The notes beneath the pieces are model-generated. The model ran no database searches, had not been told where the DNA came from, and saw nothing but the letters and a program-made list of their open reading frames with translations. Positions 50,410-62,596 of a stretch of 64,000 nucleotides of DNA are shown in pieces (position 1 is the stretch's first letter; each line of letters begins with the position of its first letter). This DNA is from Brugia malayi. Taxonomy: Eukaryota > Nematoda > Chromadorea > Rhabditida > Onchocercidae. The stretch spans positions 434,001 to 498,000 of the forward strand of contig NW_025062478.1 of assembly GCF_000002995.4 (NCBI RefSeq), written 5' to 3'. The translations under genes and the position numbers were made by a program.

Positions 50410-50926
50410 GATTCTTTCGCGCTCATGAAGATTTTTTTTTTCATCCAATATATGGAGACTGTTGCATCCTTTTTTTCTTCGAATACTTCTTTGGTCTCTA
50501 CTACATCTCAATCTAACATCTTTGTACTATATGTATTATCGTTCTTCTACATAAACATTTTTTTTCCTTTTCTCAATTATTTCTATTAATTAATGCAGAT
50601 TTTTATTTATTTTCTTAGGAATGAATAGTCAAATAAAGGCTACGTACAAATTACCACTTCTGATTTTTGCACAGTTTAATAAGATTTTTTTAGCAATTCT
50701 TTCTTTCATGTTCTATTCCTTGTATTTCCACGGTCGTCTAAATTCTTGTATCATTATGGCATCCACCAAGTACAAGTACTGTATTGAACAATGCAACTAT
50801 AGGAGCTGTTTACAAAAAGACTTTTTGATTTATTGCCTAAGTGTTGAAAAAAAAACTTTTTTGAACTATCCACGATGACTTAGCTCGACCACAAATTTTC
50901 GATTATCCATTTTCATTTTTATTCCA
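50410..50926 (-). repeat. Repeat family copy B (partial)
   Basis: Same orientation as copy A. It covers the part equivalent to 47685-48187 (upstream region only, no exon 1) and ends at the same TTTTATTCCA boundary. It abuts copy C, which is inverted, giving a second head-to-head junction at 50926/50927. Confidence 0.8.
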
Positions 50927-52096
50927 CGAAATAGAACATGAAAGAAAGAATTGCTGAAAAAAATCTTATTAAATTGTGTAAAAATCAGAAGTGGTAATTT
51001 GTACGTAGCCTTTATTTGACTATTCATTCCTAAGAAAATGAACAAAAATCTGCATTAATAGAAATAATTGAGAGAAGAAAAAAAACAAATGTTTATATAG
51101 AAGAACGATAATACACGTAGTACAAAGATGTTAGATTGAGATGTAGTAGAGACCAAAGGAATATTCGAAGAAAAAAAAAGGATGGAACAGTCTCCATATA
51201 TTAGATGAAAAAAAAAAAAAAAAAACCTTCATGAGCGCGAAAGAATAAAGACTCTCGAGCGCGAAAGATTGCAGAGAAATACTATTATTATGAATGTTTA
51301 TTTTCGTGATTATTTTCCTGTCCTTTTGGTTATGTCAGAATTATGAGTATCAGGGAAAGTATGGGATATTATGGGTTAAAAGAAAGTATCAGGGAAAGTA
51401 TGGGATATTTAATGATTAGCATAAGTGGAATTATGTGTAGGTAAATTAAAATATGTAAATCAGTGTTTTTTTACCATGTGTTCTTTTACCATAAGTAAAT
51501 AATAGTTATGTCGCTGGTCTTTGTGCTTAATGAATATTTGATAAGTTTGCTAATTTCATAGAATTGCGGCTCCCATGGAGGATCAAGAAATCGAAGTGTT
51601 TTTCGAATACCTTAAAAGGTAGCCGGAGATGTACCGGATTTTGCAAAGGTTCGTGAGCAGGACTGTTCAGGTAATTTTCACTTTATCTTCCTCTTTAAAG
51701 TTTGTTCCACCCGCTGTATGGTCTTTTATCACGTGTTTTTTGCATAAATTTAAAGATGGCAGCGAATTTTATAGTCTTTTGTTGTATTTTGCTTGCATAA
51801 TGTCTGCAAATTTCATGCAGGCATTTCTGATTTACCGCTGTTTATTTATGTGGTGGTGTAAGGGCATATCATCAATTCAAACACTAAAGTGAGTCATGCC
51901 AGCATTAACGCTTGCATTTTTTTCTAAATCATTCATTGCAACACTGCTTATAACCATAGACTGCGTGTAAAATATGCTAAAAGCGTCAAAAAAGTTGTCG
52001 TCTTTTATTTTACCAATATGCACGCACGCACAACAACCAATATGAATGAATGTGCCACGTTTATTTTGATTACAGTAATGGTTGTTGCAGAGATGA
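50927..52096 (+). repeat. Left arm (copy C) of a 2.5-kb inverted repeat
   Basis: Reverse complement of 52295-53460 over about 1.17 kb, with only scattered differences. It contains a copy of zinc-finger exon 1 (51575-51670) with its upstream region. It then continues for about 430 bp with sequence absent from copy A (TTTGTTCCACCCGCTGTATG onward). The spacer between arms is 198 bp (52097-52294). Confidence 0.85.
51575..51670 (+). pseudogene. Broken copy of zinc-finger exon 1 (in arm C)
   Basis: 96 bp equivalent to 47257-47352 with the ATG and the CAG|GTAATT donor intact. The codon after LKR is TAG, where the intact gene has GAG, and Leu9 is changed to Phe (GTGTTTTTC). No downstream exons follow. 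The identical nonsense codon appears in the other arm. Confidence 0.85.
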
Positions 52097-52294
52097 ATGA
52101 GTGGGTGCAATACATTTTCCTTCAGCCAAATGTTCATATGAATTTTTTTAACTATAGGCGCTGCAACTGGCAATGCTGGAGTACCGACGGAATGTTGCTG
52201 CTGCCGCTGCTATGTTATAGTAATTAGTTATCTCGTATCGATGACTTTCCTCTGTACATTATGGGTTGATTAATTTTGTCTCTGATGATTAATT

Positions 52295-53577
52295 TCATCT
52301 CTGCAATAACCATTACTGTAATCAAAATAAACGTGGCACATTCATTCATATTGGTTGTTGTGCGTGCATGCATATTGGTAAAATAAAAGACGACAACTTT
52401 TTTGACGCTTTTAGCTTATTTTACACGCAGTCAATGGTTATAAGCAGTGTTGCAATGAATGATTTAGAAAAAAATGCAAGCGTTAACGCTGGCATGACTC
52501 ACTTTAGTGTTTGAATTGATGATATGCCCTTACAGCAGCACATAAATAAACAGCGGTAAATCAGAAACGCCTGCATGGAATTTGCAGACATTATGCAAGC
52601 AAAATACAACAAAAGACTATAAAATTCGCTGCCATCTTTAAATTCATGCAAAAAACACGTGATAAAAGACCATACAGCGGGTGGAACAAACTTTAAAGAA
52701 AGAGGAAGACAAAGTGAAAATTACCTGAACAGTCCTGCTCACGTACCTTTGCAAAATCCGGTACATCTCCGGCTACCTTTTAAGGTATTCGAAAAACACT
52801 TCGATTTCTTGATCCTCCATGGGAGCCGCAATTCTATGAAATTAGCAAACTTATCAAATATTCATTAAGCACAAAGACCAGCGACATAACTATTATTTAC
52901 TTATGGTAAAAGAACACATGGTAAAAAAACACTGATTTACATATTTTAATTTACCTGCACATAATTCCATTTATGCTAATCATTAAATAACCCATACTTT
53001 CCCTGATACTTTCTTTTAACCCATAATATCCCATACTTTCCCTGATACTCATAATTCTGACACAACAAAAAGAGACGAAAATAGTGACGAAAATGAACAT
53101 TCATAATAATAGTATTTCTCTGCAATCTTTCGCGCTCGAGAGTCTTTATTCTTTCGCGCTCATGAAGGTTTTTTTTTTTTTTTTCATCTAATATATGAAG
53201 ACTGTTCCATCCTTTTTTTTTCTTCGAATATTCCTTTGGTCTCTACTAAATCTCAATCTAACATCTTTGTACTACGTGTATTATCGTTCTTCTACATAAA
53301 CATTTTTTTTTTCTTCTCTCAATTATTTCTATTAATTAATGCAGATTTTTATTGATTATCTTAGGAATGAATAGTCAAATAAAGGCTACGTACAAATTAC
53401 CACTTCTGATTTTTTCGCAATTTAATAAGATTTTTTTATCAATTCTTTCATGTTGTATTCCTTGTATTTCTCATCGTCGTCTAAATTTTTTTATCATTAT
53501 GGCATCCACCAGGTACTGTATTGACTAAAAACAGTGCAGTTATAGGAGCTGTTTACAAAAAGACTTTTTGATTTACT
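52295..53577 (-). repeat. Right arm (copy D) of the 2.5-kb inverted repeat
   Basis: 52295-53460 pairs with arm C. Homology to copy A continues to about 53577, past the outer end of arm C. It carries the second broken exon 1 copy (52725-52820). Confidence 0.85.
52725..52820 (-). pseudogene. Broken copy of zinc-finger exon 1 (in arm D)
   Basis: The minus-strand exon 1 copy has the same TAG nonsense codon and Leu-to-Phe change as the copy in arm C. It also has one further change of its own (GTACGTGAGC where the others read GTTCGTGAGC). The shared derived changes mean both arms descend from one already-broken copy. Confidence 0.85.
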
Positions 53578-54214
53578 AGCTGAACAGGATATAACTTTTC
53601 ATCCTTTTAATCAATTATTAGTCAGTATGTCATCAATGCTTTTTGACTTCGTTTTTGCTGAATATTTTCAATTGCTTGCTTTAGAATTCAGTTGAGATTG
53701 GTATTGCATATATATATATATACATTTATATTTCATTATGGTGCATCAGTATGATTTTAAATAATTTTCTTTTTGGCAATTTTCTTTTTCATTGAAATTT
53801 TATTTCATCAAATGTTGATTTTTTTTCTAATTTATATGCAAGCTGAATTTTAACTCAAAACTTGCAAATGTTTTCTTCCTTGAATATTGAAATACATTTA
53901 CGCTTTTATGATTCATTCCTAATTGGTCCTTGCTATTGTATATTGCTATAGAACTCCAAATTTTAATTTATTTTTGATTTCAAACATTTCTATCAGCAAA
54001 TGAAAATTTTTTTACTGTGTTAAACTTTTCAAGTATCTATTGTAATAAATCATCTGATAAAAGTTTTATATCAAAGCGTGTTGTCATTTCATGACTTAAA
54101 GCGTGTTATCATTTCTTAACCTTTCGTTCATTTTTTAAAAAATATGCGAATGAGTTAATGAGAATGTCCATTCCCTCAATGTAAGACATTTTATTTCATT
54201 TCCTTGTTTCAAAT

Positions 54215-54720
54215 TGGAAATGTGCCAAGTGTACGACATCAAAAGTGCGGAAAGAAAAATTCAAATACGCCGGTCATAAACAATTCCTATGCCCAATAAA
54301 AAAAAATTCATAGTAATGTGACGAATCTTACTCCCATACTAGGTTTGCCATTTTTTTGTCAGACAAATGCAATGCTAAATTAGTTGTTGTTTTTAAAATC
54401 TCTTCATCCCATACTTCTTGGTGACATAATATAATAAGTTATAACTAATAAATTATAACTGACATAATAAGCGTCTTCCCTGATTATTTCTTCAATAATT
54501 TGAAGAGTTCTATTGAATATTGAAGAAATTATCTGCGAAGAATATTATGATCTGTATCCTGAGCTCGAATTTTTGCTCCTAATTCGGATATGTCAAGAAT
54601 TATTTGATTTTTATTAATATATAATGCTTCTATAAGCCGCTAACTACAATGAATATTTATTTTTTTTCTTTTCTTTTTAAATACGTTTATAAGATTTATT
54701 CAGGTATGTCACAAGTTTTG
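54215..54720 (+). repeat. Duplicated block X2 (direct copy of 49.9-50.4 kb)
   Basis: Direct copy of block X1, on the far side of the B-C-D cluster. The stretches between named repeats here (48.2-48.4, 49.13-49.85, 53.58-54.2 and 54.72-55.3 kb) show no gene. Confidence 0.8.
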
Positions 54721-55319
54721 TAGAAGGAGGAGAGTGACATTGGCTTTGCTGTTCGCAAAGGAAGGTTCTGAAAAAGGTTCGTAAGGTGCGTATCGATATT
54801 AAAGGAATAAGTGTCTAGAACATTAAATTATATGGTTAGTTTTTTGTTTTTGCTGTATTTGATTTTCAAATATTTGATTATTTTATTTGTTTTGCACAGT
54901 ACTTGAACTGTTAATAAAGTTATTTTCTCTGTATGTTAAAAGTGCGTTTTAATAAAAATTAATTTTGCAAAATTTTCGTTTACTTTTGCAGTATCAGAAC
55001 TGTAAAAGAATGACTTGTATCAGCTCAACAGATTTAAGCTTTCAAGTCGAAAAATCTGGTTTGAACCAGATATCCACTAATTCATGAAATTCTCTCGAAC
55101 TCAAGAAAATCTAACAGCAATCATTGTCCCATTTATTTACACTTTATGCATTCAATATAAAACATTTAAATTTGAAAACTATTTAAATAAATCAACAACT
55201 GATAACATTCTGTTGTTTATAACTTAAATGTTTACAATTTCATACATAAATAATTCATTTTTTTAAAAAATATACGAGGAGTTAGTGAGAATGTTCATTC
55301 CTTCAAAGTAAGATCATTC

Positions 55320-55905
55320 AGGGTCAATTCTATGTATAATTGATCGGATTGGCGCCTATCCTTTAATACTTTAATAATCAAAGCTGTTGTAAAAGGATTC
55401 CTTCCACATATTTTGTAACTTCAATTTAAATTGAGATAGAATGAAGATTTCAGTCAATCATATTGTTATTGAAATCAGTTGAAGAGGTCAATCAGAACAT
55501 GTCGCGCATTTAGAGGGCAAAATAAAATGATTTCATTCATTAAGAGTGACGAACAAAAACAAATGCAATTCTGCAATAATCAAAGAGAGAAGACAAGATG
55601 ATTCAAAGATTAACTTCATTCTCCATTTAATAAATTGTATATTGATTATAATGATAGGAAAGATATATAGTGGCATAGCTAATATTATAGGGATAAATTT
55701 ATCCATGTCTAGGTATCAATAGTATTATCCGAGATTTGTCTTGTTTCAATCATTGATCCCTGCAATGATTTGTTTTATTTGGATAAAGCTAAAGGAAATT
55801 CAATTCAGAAGCTTTAATTCAGAATGATTAAGCATTTATACTATTAGGTTTGCTTCTGAGTTGAAAGGGATCGGTCACAACTGGTAAAAAGGATCTAAAT
55901 TCATT
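55320..55905 (-). pseudogene. Inverted, broken copy of the last exon of the 59.8-62.6 kb gene
   Basis: The reverse complement of this block matches about 62280-62760, including the intron end, the CATTGCAG acceptor and the start of the last exon. Read on the minus strand, the exon equivalent begins at 55759 with GSMIETRQIS. It stops at a TAG (55709-55711) where the intact copy continues into its membrane helix. It lies directly 5' of a sense-orientation copy of the preceding exon. Confidence 0.75.
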
Positions 55906-55934
55906 TTAGATAGATAGTGTCTTTTTTCCCTTTG

Positions 55935-56070
55935 TTCAACGAATCTCGAATGTTTTCATCAGTTGAACTGCCGGCAAATGCTTTACCATTTATTAATACA
56001 CGACAGGTATTTATTTTATTTAATTTATCAAATATGCACACAGCTTATCACTTATTAGATAGTAAACTTA
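55935..56070 (+). pseudogene. Sense copy of the penultimate exon of the 59.8-62.6 kb gene
   Basis: FNESRMFSSVELPANALPFINTRQ-like coding (about 55935-56006) matches the exon ending at 62157 (FNDSRIFPSV..NALALIITRQ). The following intron starts also match (GTATTTATTT.., CACAGCTTATCACTTAT). A donor follows at 56007. Splicing in phase to an exon at 56557-56628 (TRIFSLAIIFIIGYIPS.., then TGA) would give a short membrane-helix tail. A further Cys-containing frame near 56330-56420 (EFPLCCDIDVSVEAFP) might be an exon. Probably a gene fragment; an independent small gene is possible. Confidence 0.55.
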
Positions 56071-56628
56071 TGAATTATCTTAATTGCATTATAGTTTTTA
56101 TTAATTATTTTAAATATTTAATTAATTTCTCCTTTAAGTAATTCAATTATTTATATATTCTCTATTATCTCTTATTTAAAATCTTGATGATTAGAATATA
56201 TTGACGTATTGCGTGACATAATGACAAAGCCTTTATAGCAAATAATATATAGTAAATTGTTATAAAAAAACATGTTAAAATTGATATTAGATGGTAGCAG
56301 TTGTTTTACTATCCTTTTTTTTTTTCTTCTTTTCAAAATGACAAACAAGATAATGGAGAATTTCCATTGTGTTGTGATATTGATGTATCAGTCGAGGCTT
56401 TTCCTATTGTTGAATATTTCCACAGATGGTTCAGGTGTTGTTTTTCTGCAATTACAAACCATTTTATAACTAACAATACTAATAAAGAATTGATAATTTT
56501 AATAATTCATTATGTTTTGCATATTGTTTTCTCACCTGTTTTTTATGAAATTACAGACTCGTATATTTAGTTTAGCAATTATATTTATAATCGGTTACAT
56601 TCCATCCATCCATCCATCTCAAAAATGA

Positions 56629-56974
56629 ATAATAGAATTAGATACGGAATATCAACTTCATTTTGTCACTTGATTGTCACCTGATTTTCTGTTACTTATC
56701 ATTTCTCAAATCTTTTTTTCATTCTATAATAGCAATTGTAATATTCGTTGAATGCTTTTAGACATTATAATATGTAATAAATTTTATTGAACAGATAGCA
56801 CTTGAATAGATATGCTTGCTTAATTGTTATTATTTTACATTGATTTAATTTCATATTTTATAATTTTAAAATGAAAAAATGGGAAGTGTAATGCGATATG
56901 TGAATCTATTACAAAAGTTCATTCATTTTTTTTTAAGATCTTTTGATTGTGAAAAAATAATACTAAAGGCTAAT
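56629..56974. other. Spacer upstream of the ShK gene
   Basis: AT-rich. It contains a CATCCATCCATC stretch at about 56602-56618 at its left edge and no coding signal. In-frame upstream ATGs at 56879 and 56894 would add residues before the signal peptide; I prefer the ATG at 56975. Confidence 0.4.
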
Positions 56975-58232
56975 ATGGCTTTAATATTATTATCTTTAAT
57001 TGTTGGTCTGCTGATAATACAAACGACAAATTCTCAAGCAGATCAATGTGATTGCGAGAATGATTACGATTCACCATTCTGTGATGGAATTGAAAATAAG
57101 TTAGCAAATAACTTACACACTTAACAAAAATTTTAGATTGCAAAATTTGCAACAAATATTTAATTTTAGAGAAAATGACTGCTATGTTGGTGGTGATAAG
57201 CAAAGGCTATCAGCTAAAGGTTTACATTGTGCAAAAAGCTGTGAAACATGCTGCAAGTTACCACGTTTTAAATGTAACGATCGTGGAGGTAATTCACTAA
57301 TTATAAAAATTATCAACTTAATGAAGTCAATTTCTAAAAAAAAAAATCAGTTTTAATTAACATAAAACAGGTCATAATTTTAATGTTTTACATTATTTCA
57401 GGAAATCATTATATAAAATTAATTTAATTCTTTTCTAAAAATTTAATTGAATTTTTCTGTTTTTTTTTGCAAATTAATACACATGCACTTCACAGAATTC
57501 AATAGAATTCATTTTCAGTTCGTTTAAACTGTGAGAGAATGAAAACAAGTGGTTTATGCAAAACAAAAAATGGAGTACTCCTGTCGCTAATTAGTGTAGA
57601 ATGTCCTAAAACATGCGGTTTATGTGGTCAAGAATGTATTGATAGTAATGCCGCAATTTGTCGCATTTTGAAATCAAGTTGTGAAAATGAAGAATCAAAA
57701 CGATTATGTCCTCAAACATGCAATGTTTGTCGACCATTAAGTTCGTCGCTATATTTGCTCAATATATTGGCTTTCTTTCCTTTTCGTATTCACTGTTTTT
57801 AAGACTTTTAAGACTTTTTTTTCTAGATATTTGTTTCGATACGACAGAATATTGTTCGTCATTAAAAGATAACTGTAATGATCCAAAGCTAAAACCTCTG
57901 ATGCAATTATCATGCAACGAAACATGCGGCTTTTGTCATTCAGAATCATCAACAGTAAAGCCTGACTCAACTGATCAACAATGCATTGATACAGATCAAA
58001 GGTTGTTTAAACTTTTCTAGTTTTCTATTGCTTCATTGTTTAAAGAATTTATCCAAAAATGTGAAGCATATTTCTCATTTTTTTTTATTATTATCAAATT
58101 AAATTCAATTTCTTATTTCAATGATAATTCATCTTTTGCAGATGTGTCGCATGGGCAGCTAATGGATTTTGCACAAATTCATTCTACAAATCATTAATTA
58201 AAAAATGTTTGAAAACGTGTCGTCTATGTTGA
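56975..58232 (+). CDS. Secreted protein with five ShK (SXC) domains
   Basis: Five exons: 56975-57099, 57170-57288, 57519-57740, 57827-58001, 58142-58232 (243 residues). The signal peptide is about residues 1-20 (MALILLSLIVGLL..). Five six-cysteine ShK-type domains follow, ending in the hallmark C..(T/S)C..C: CAKSCETC, CPKTCGLC, CPQTCNVC, CNETCGFC and CLKTCRLC. The first domain starts with CDC and is the most diverged. Introns 2 and 4 cut domains 2 and 5 between the first and second Cys, while introns 1 and 3 lie within domain 1 and at the start of domain 4. ShK domains are widespread in nematode secretions; some bind potassium channels and others sit beside enzymes. No enzyme domain is present here. 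The start at 56975 is chosen because the signal peptide follows directly. Function beyond secretion is not claimed. Confidence 0.9.
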
Positions 58233-59788
58233 TAATAGTTGTGAATTACTTTTTTTTTTTACTTTTATAAGTTGAAAATAAATTTGCTTTTCTATTTGTT
58301 CTCAAAGAATTTTTCAGTAATGTTTGCTATCAATAAAATTACACTTAAAAATAGAAACGAACTATTTTAAATTTCATAAATTCACAGGTGACGATCATAT
58401 CCAACATATAAAGATGTGCATAACAGTTTCTAATTTTAAAAATCTAATTTAAGAAATTGAAATTGCGTACAGTCATATCATGAAATAGATTAGGACATAG
58501 AATATTATGATATATATATATATATCAGAAAGAAAATGAAAAATAGAACACTGTAAAGCTTTTGACAAATCCAAAAGAAAATAATATTGTCATTTTTGAA
58601 GTTTATTTGTTTTTATTTAACGACAGAAATTGCCTAATTTTAATTTTATAAGGGTGAAATACTTTTATTAATATATAAATTAAAATTAATATACAAATTA
58701 AATATAAATTAAGTGTATTATTACAAAGTTTGATCTCTTTTCTGGATTTAATCGTTGCAAATTTGATTTTTGATCAATTGTGATCAAAAATTCAGAAATA
58801 GAGTTATAACCTTAAAATATTAAACTCTAGAATGAAAAAAAAAGAAAACCACAGTTGTCAACAGCAGAGGATCTATGAAATAAATTTATAGAAATTAGCC
58901 AAAGGAAAGAAAGTTGAAATCAACTAATTCAGTTACAAAGCAGAAAACAAAAAATGCTTCTTTATCAGATAATTTAATGATCAAATTTTGGATCAAATTT
59001 TATTAGAATTTTGCTTATATCAGAATTTGTTATGTATAAAAAAAAAAAGCATACACACACAGTTTTATCACTGATAATGAATTAATCCATTGAGCTTTCT
59101 AAATAATTCAAAATAATTAGCTGTAATTGATAACTGCATTATATTGATTAATTTTAATGAATATGGAAATTTTTTTGCATATATTTAAAATGCACAAAAT
59201 TTGTTAATTCAGTATTTAAGTGCTAATATTTTCTTTTCCAATACTAATTTATGTAACATTGGCATGAATTATGCTTTAAAATAATACAAATTATTTTAAG
59301 CTTATATGAACAATTTTTGCAAACTGATATAAGCTTATTTGAATTTTTAGTTCAACGATTAAATGATATGTTCAAAACGATGAAATAATCATTGAGCACA
59401 ATAAATGATAAACTTTATTTGATATGTATAAGAATAAAAGAGTTCCTGAGCAATGCTCATAATTCACTTATAAGTACAGAAAAAAAAATTTTAAACATTT
59501 CACTTTTTTTTCTTTTGCTTAAGTTAATTTTAAATTAAAAAAAAGTTTCATTTAAATTAAATTTAAATTGAAACTGAAGTTTCTTTTGCAGAAATAAATA
59601 AATTTTCTGCAACATATCTGAAGGAAGTTGAATGTAGTATTATATGTTGACAATTGTTAAATATTTAATTTTAACAAATTAAATTTTGAAAATTTTTTCT
59701 TCTTACATTAGCAGGAATATATTTCAATCATTATTTTGCAGATTTTGTTAAAATTCTCAAAATTCATTTCGCATAATTTTGGCTGTTG
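58233..59788. other. Spacer between the ShK gene and the next gene
   Basis: AT-rich, with a TATATA tract at about 58510-58526. No coding frame with splice signals was found. Confidence 0.5.
58277..58282 (+). terminator. Poly(A) signal of the ShK gene
   Basis: AATAAA 45 bases after the stop codon. Confidence 0.6.
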
Positions 59789-62596
59789 ATGGCGGTAGCA
59801 TTTGATTGTTGCTGGATTATTCTAACTTTTATACTTAATTCAATGTTTTGTAGTTTAGAACCAGGATGTGCTGATGCTAATTGCAATATACCACTTCATA
59901 ACAAGGTTTAATTTCATTTCTATGATTTTTTAATCACAAACTACTCCATTTGTTTATCAATTTTGTGTTTTATACTGATGAACAAATAAAATTTGATTTT
60001 AAAAAATTTGATATAAGATTTAATTTATTTTAAATCGCTTCCAATTATGGTGTATACGGTATTACACAAGGTGGTGCAATTTTCATCGTTGATATGGTAG
60101 TCTTTTCGAGTGCTAACTTTCTATCTGATTTAAAAACCATTGACGCAAGTAAATTTAACTTCTTCTTTATCAAACAAAAATTAAAATATAGCATTAAAAG
60201 AAAAAAAAAAATTTCTTTATAATCAAAAATGATGAACTATTTGTCATTTGAAACTATCAAACAAAATAAGATCAAAATTTATCTCTGTTCTATCATGTTC
60301 CAGAAGAAATTTGTTGTCCAAAAATTTCAATTATTCAATTGCATTATTTTTTTGCATTTGTGCCTAATTTTATGCTTTCAAAACGTAATGCATTAATAAT
60401 TAATAATCTTTTGTGCTCAATTTCTTTTATATATGAAAAATTCAAAGCGAATAAATTTTATGAAGAAAATTTTTCATAAGATATTTGATAAAATCTAAAC
60501 ATTTCCTAAACTTTAGTGCTTGAAGCTATTTGTTTATCAAATAATTACTTCTTAGCTGATAAAGCTAATTCTGATTGAGTAGCTATTATTTTTGAATATG
60601 TGAACAGATGTGATTCCTTGCAGAAATAAAACATTTTGATTGCTCGACAGCTACTGTACATCTTGTTTCCATCAATATGTCAATTTTAAAAAATTCAAAA
60701 CAAGTCATTAATTCACTCTTCCTTAATTAGTTTGAAATTGTTTTAAAATTTTTAGAAAAATTATAGGAACGGTTTGCTTAAAATGCAAATTTTGAAAGAA
60801 ATTTAAAACTGAATGAAATAATAACTAAAAAAAAAACAAACACAATGCTAAATTAAAGATAAAAATAAATTTAACATTTCGTTTAGATAAATTAATTTCA
60901 TTTATGAATAAACAAAATATTTTAGAAAGTGAATTTTTTCATCATTGATGCTCCTAAAGCTCGGATTATACTACCTTCTTGCAACTGGGCAATTTATAAT
61001 AACATTCTCTATTGTGAAATATATTGGTCAATGGCTAAATTTGTACGAATTCGTCATTGTTATCATCCTAAGTTGGTAACGAAAATTGTATCTTTTATTT
61101 TCATCTCGTAAAATTTATTATATTAACGTAGTCAAAATATTTTTTAAAATCTTTTTTTGCTTTAAATCAAAAATTTTGATTATTATTTATTTATTACATT
61201 TTCATTCATTCGATTATCATTCTCGATAACAACAAATTTTTTTTCCATAAATTGGATGCTTCTGAAAAAATTGAAATAATTTTCTATATTGAAATTTCAT
61301 GTTTGTCACAGGTATTACTATGCAAGACAGAGTAACAAATTATTTTATCTTTGTTACAATGATAATAGCATAACAAACGAAACACTATTTGTTGACGAAG
61401 GCTTAAAACTTAAACTACGACGATATGGTTACAAAGATATAACTTCTGGTTTAACATCATTAAGTAATCTAGCAGTTATTGATTACCTTGGACAAATAAT
61501 TACATTAAATGATATTGACGATCAGTATCCAAGTAAATGCATTATTAATCATTTTTTTATGCAAAATTCTACAAAACAAACTTAAAAACTGAATTGCTTA
61601 AATTGATTACTTATTAGCAATCGCTATTTTTAATTTAAACTTTTTTAGTACTATATCAGAGGTTCGTTTAAATTCAATTTAAATTTAGAATGGTTTCTGT
61701 CATTAACAAAGGAGGACGCATTGAAGTCTGAATCTGAACGCATGCTAATTTGCATTGTTGGAAGCAAAATTCGTTATGTGTTGCAAACGACAATAGCACA
61801 ATTTTGCATCTTTGAAATTTTAACTCTGTCATTTCGAATGACAGTGCATTTACTACCAAACGATTTTAATAAGGTAATTTATTTATTTCGAGTAATGAGT
61901 AAATCATAATGGTGTTAAAAAGAATGCTTTGAAAAGATTTAAATCATTTTAAAATATTAGTATTAGCAAAATTTTCGGATAAGTTTCAAATTTTTGACGA
62001 GCAATTCCGTCATTCAGAGTGAATGTTTATTAATAGAGACAACAAAATTAAGACTGAGTTTATGAAAACTTTGGAATTCAACGACTCTCGAATATTTCCA
62101 TCAGTTGAACATAAGAGACTGCCTGTAAATGCTTTAGCATTGATTATTACACGACAGGTATTTATTTCATTTTATTTATCAGACATGTACACAGCTTATC
62201 ACTTATAAGACACTTATCACTTATCAGAATGTTACAATGCACAACCATGCGACATAAAGTGAATAAGTTTAAAAATCAATGCCCTAAAATGAATTCAGAT
62301 CTCTTTTATCAGTTGCGGCTGATCCTTTTCAACTCAGAAGCTAAACTAATAGCATAAATGCCTAATCATTCTGAATTAAAGCATCTGAAATGACTTTCCT
62401 GATAGTATTATCAAAATACAACAAATCATTGCAGGAATCAATGATTGAAACAAGGCAAATCTCGGGTAATATTACTGATACCCTAGACATGGATACATTT
62501 ATCACTATAATATTAGCTATGCCACTATATATCTTTCTTATCATTATAATCAGTATACCACTTATTAGATGGAGAATAATCTTTGCTGTCTCTTAA
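59789..62596 (+). CDS. Unrecognised type I membrane protein, possibly decaying
   Basis: Supported exons: 59789-59905 (signal peptide MAVAFDCCWIILTFIL.., then PGCADANC), 60926-61071, 61312-61532, 61689-61873, a frame ending 62157, and the last exon 62435-62596. The last exon encodes a short linker with an NIT glycosylation site, a membrane helix (FITIILAMPLYIFLIIIISI) and a tail RWRIIFAVS. Phases agree from 60926 to 61873, using a GTTGGT donor at 61072, and again from 62157 to 62435. Two joints fail. The coding-like stretch near 60048-60150 (NYGVYGITQGG..) has no AG acceptor after an in-frame TAA. The frame entered at the good acceptor 62017 (SECLLIETTKL) hits TGA near 62065, while the conserved FNDSRIF frame is shifted. 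So this is either a recently broken gene or has exons I cannot place. I do not recognise the family. Confidence 0.45.
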
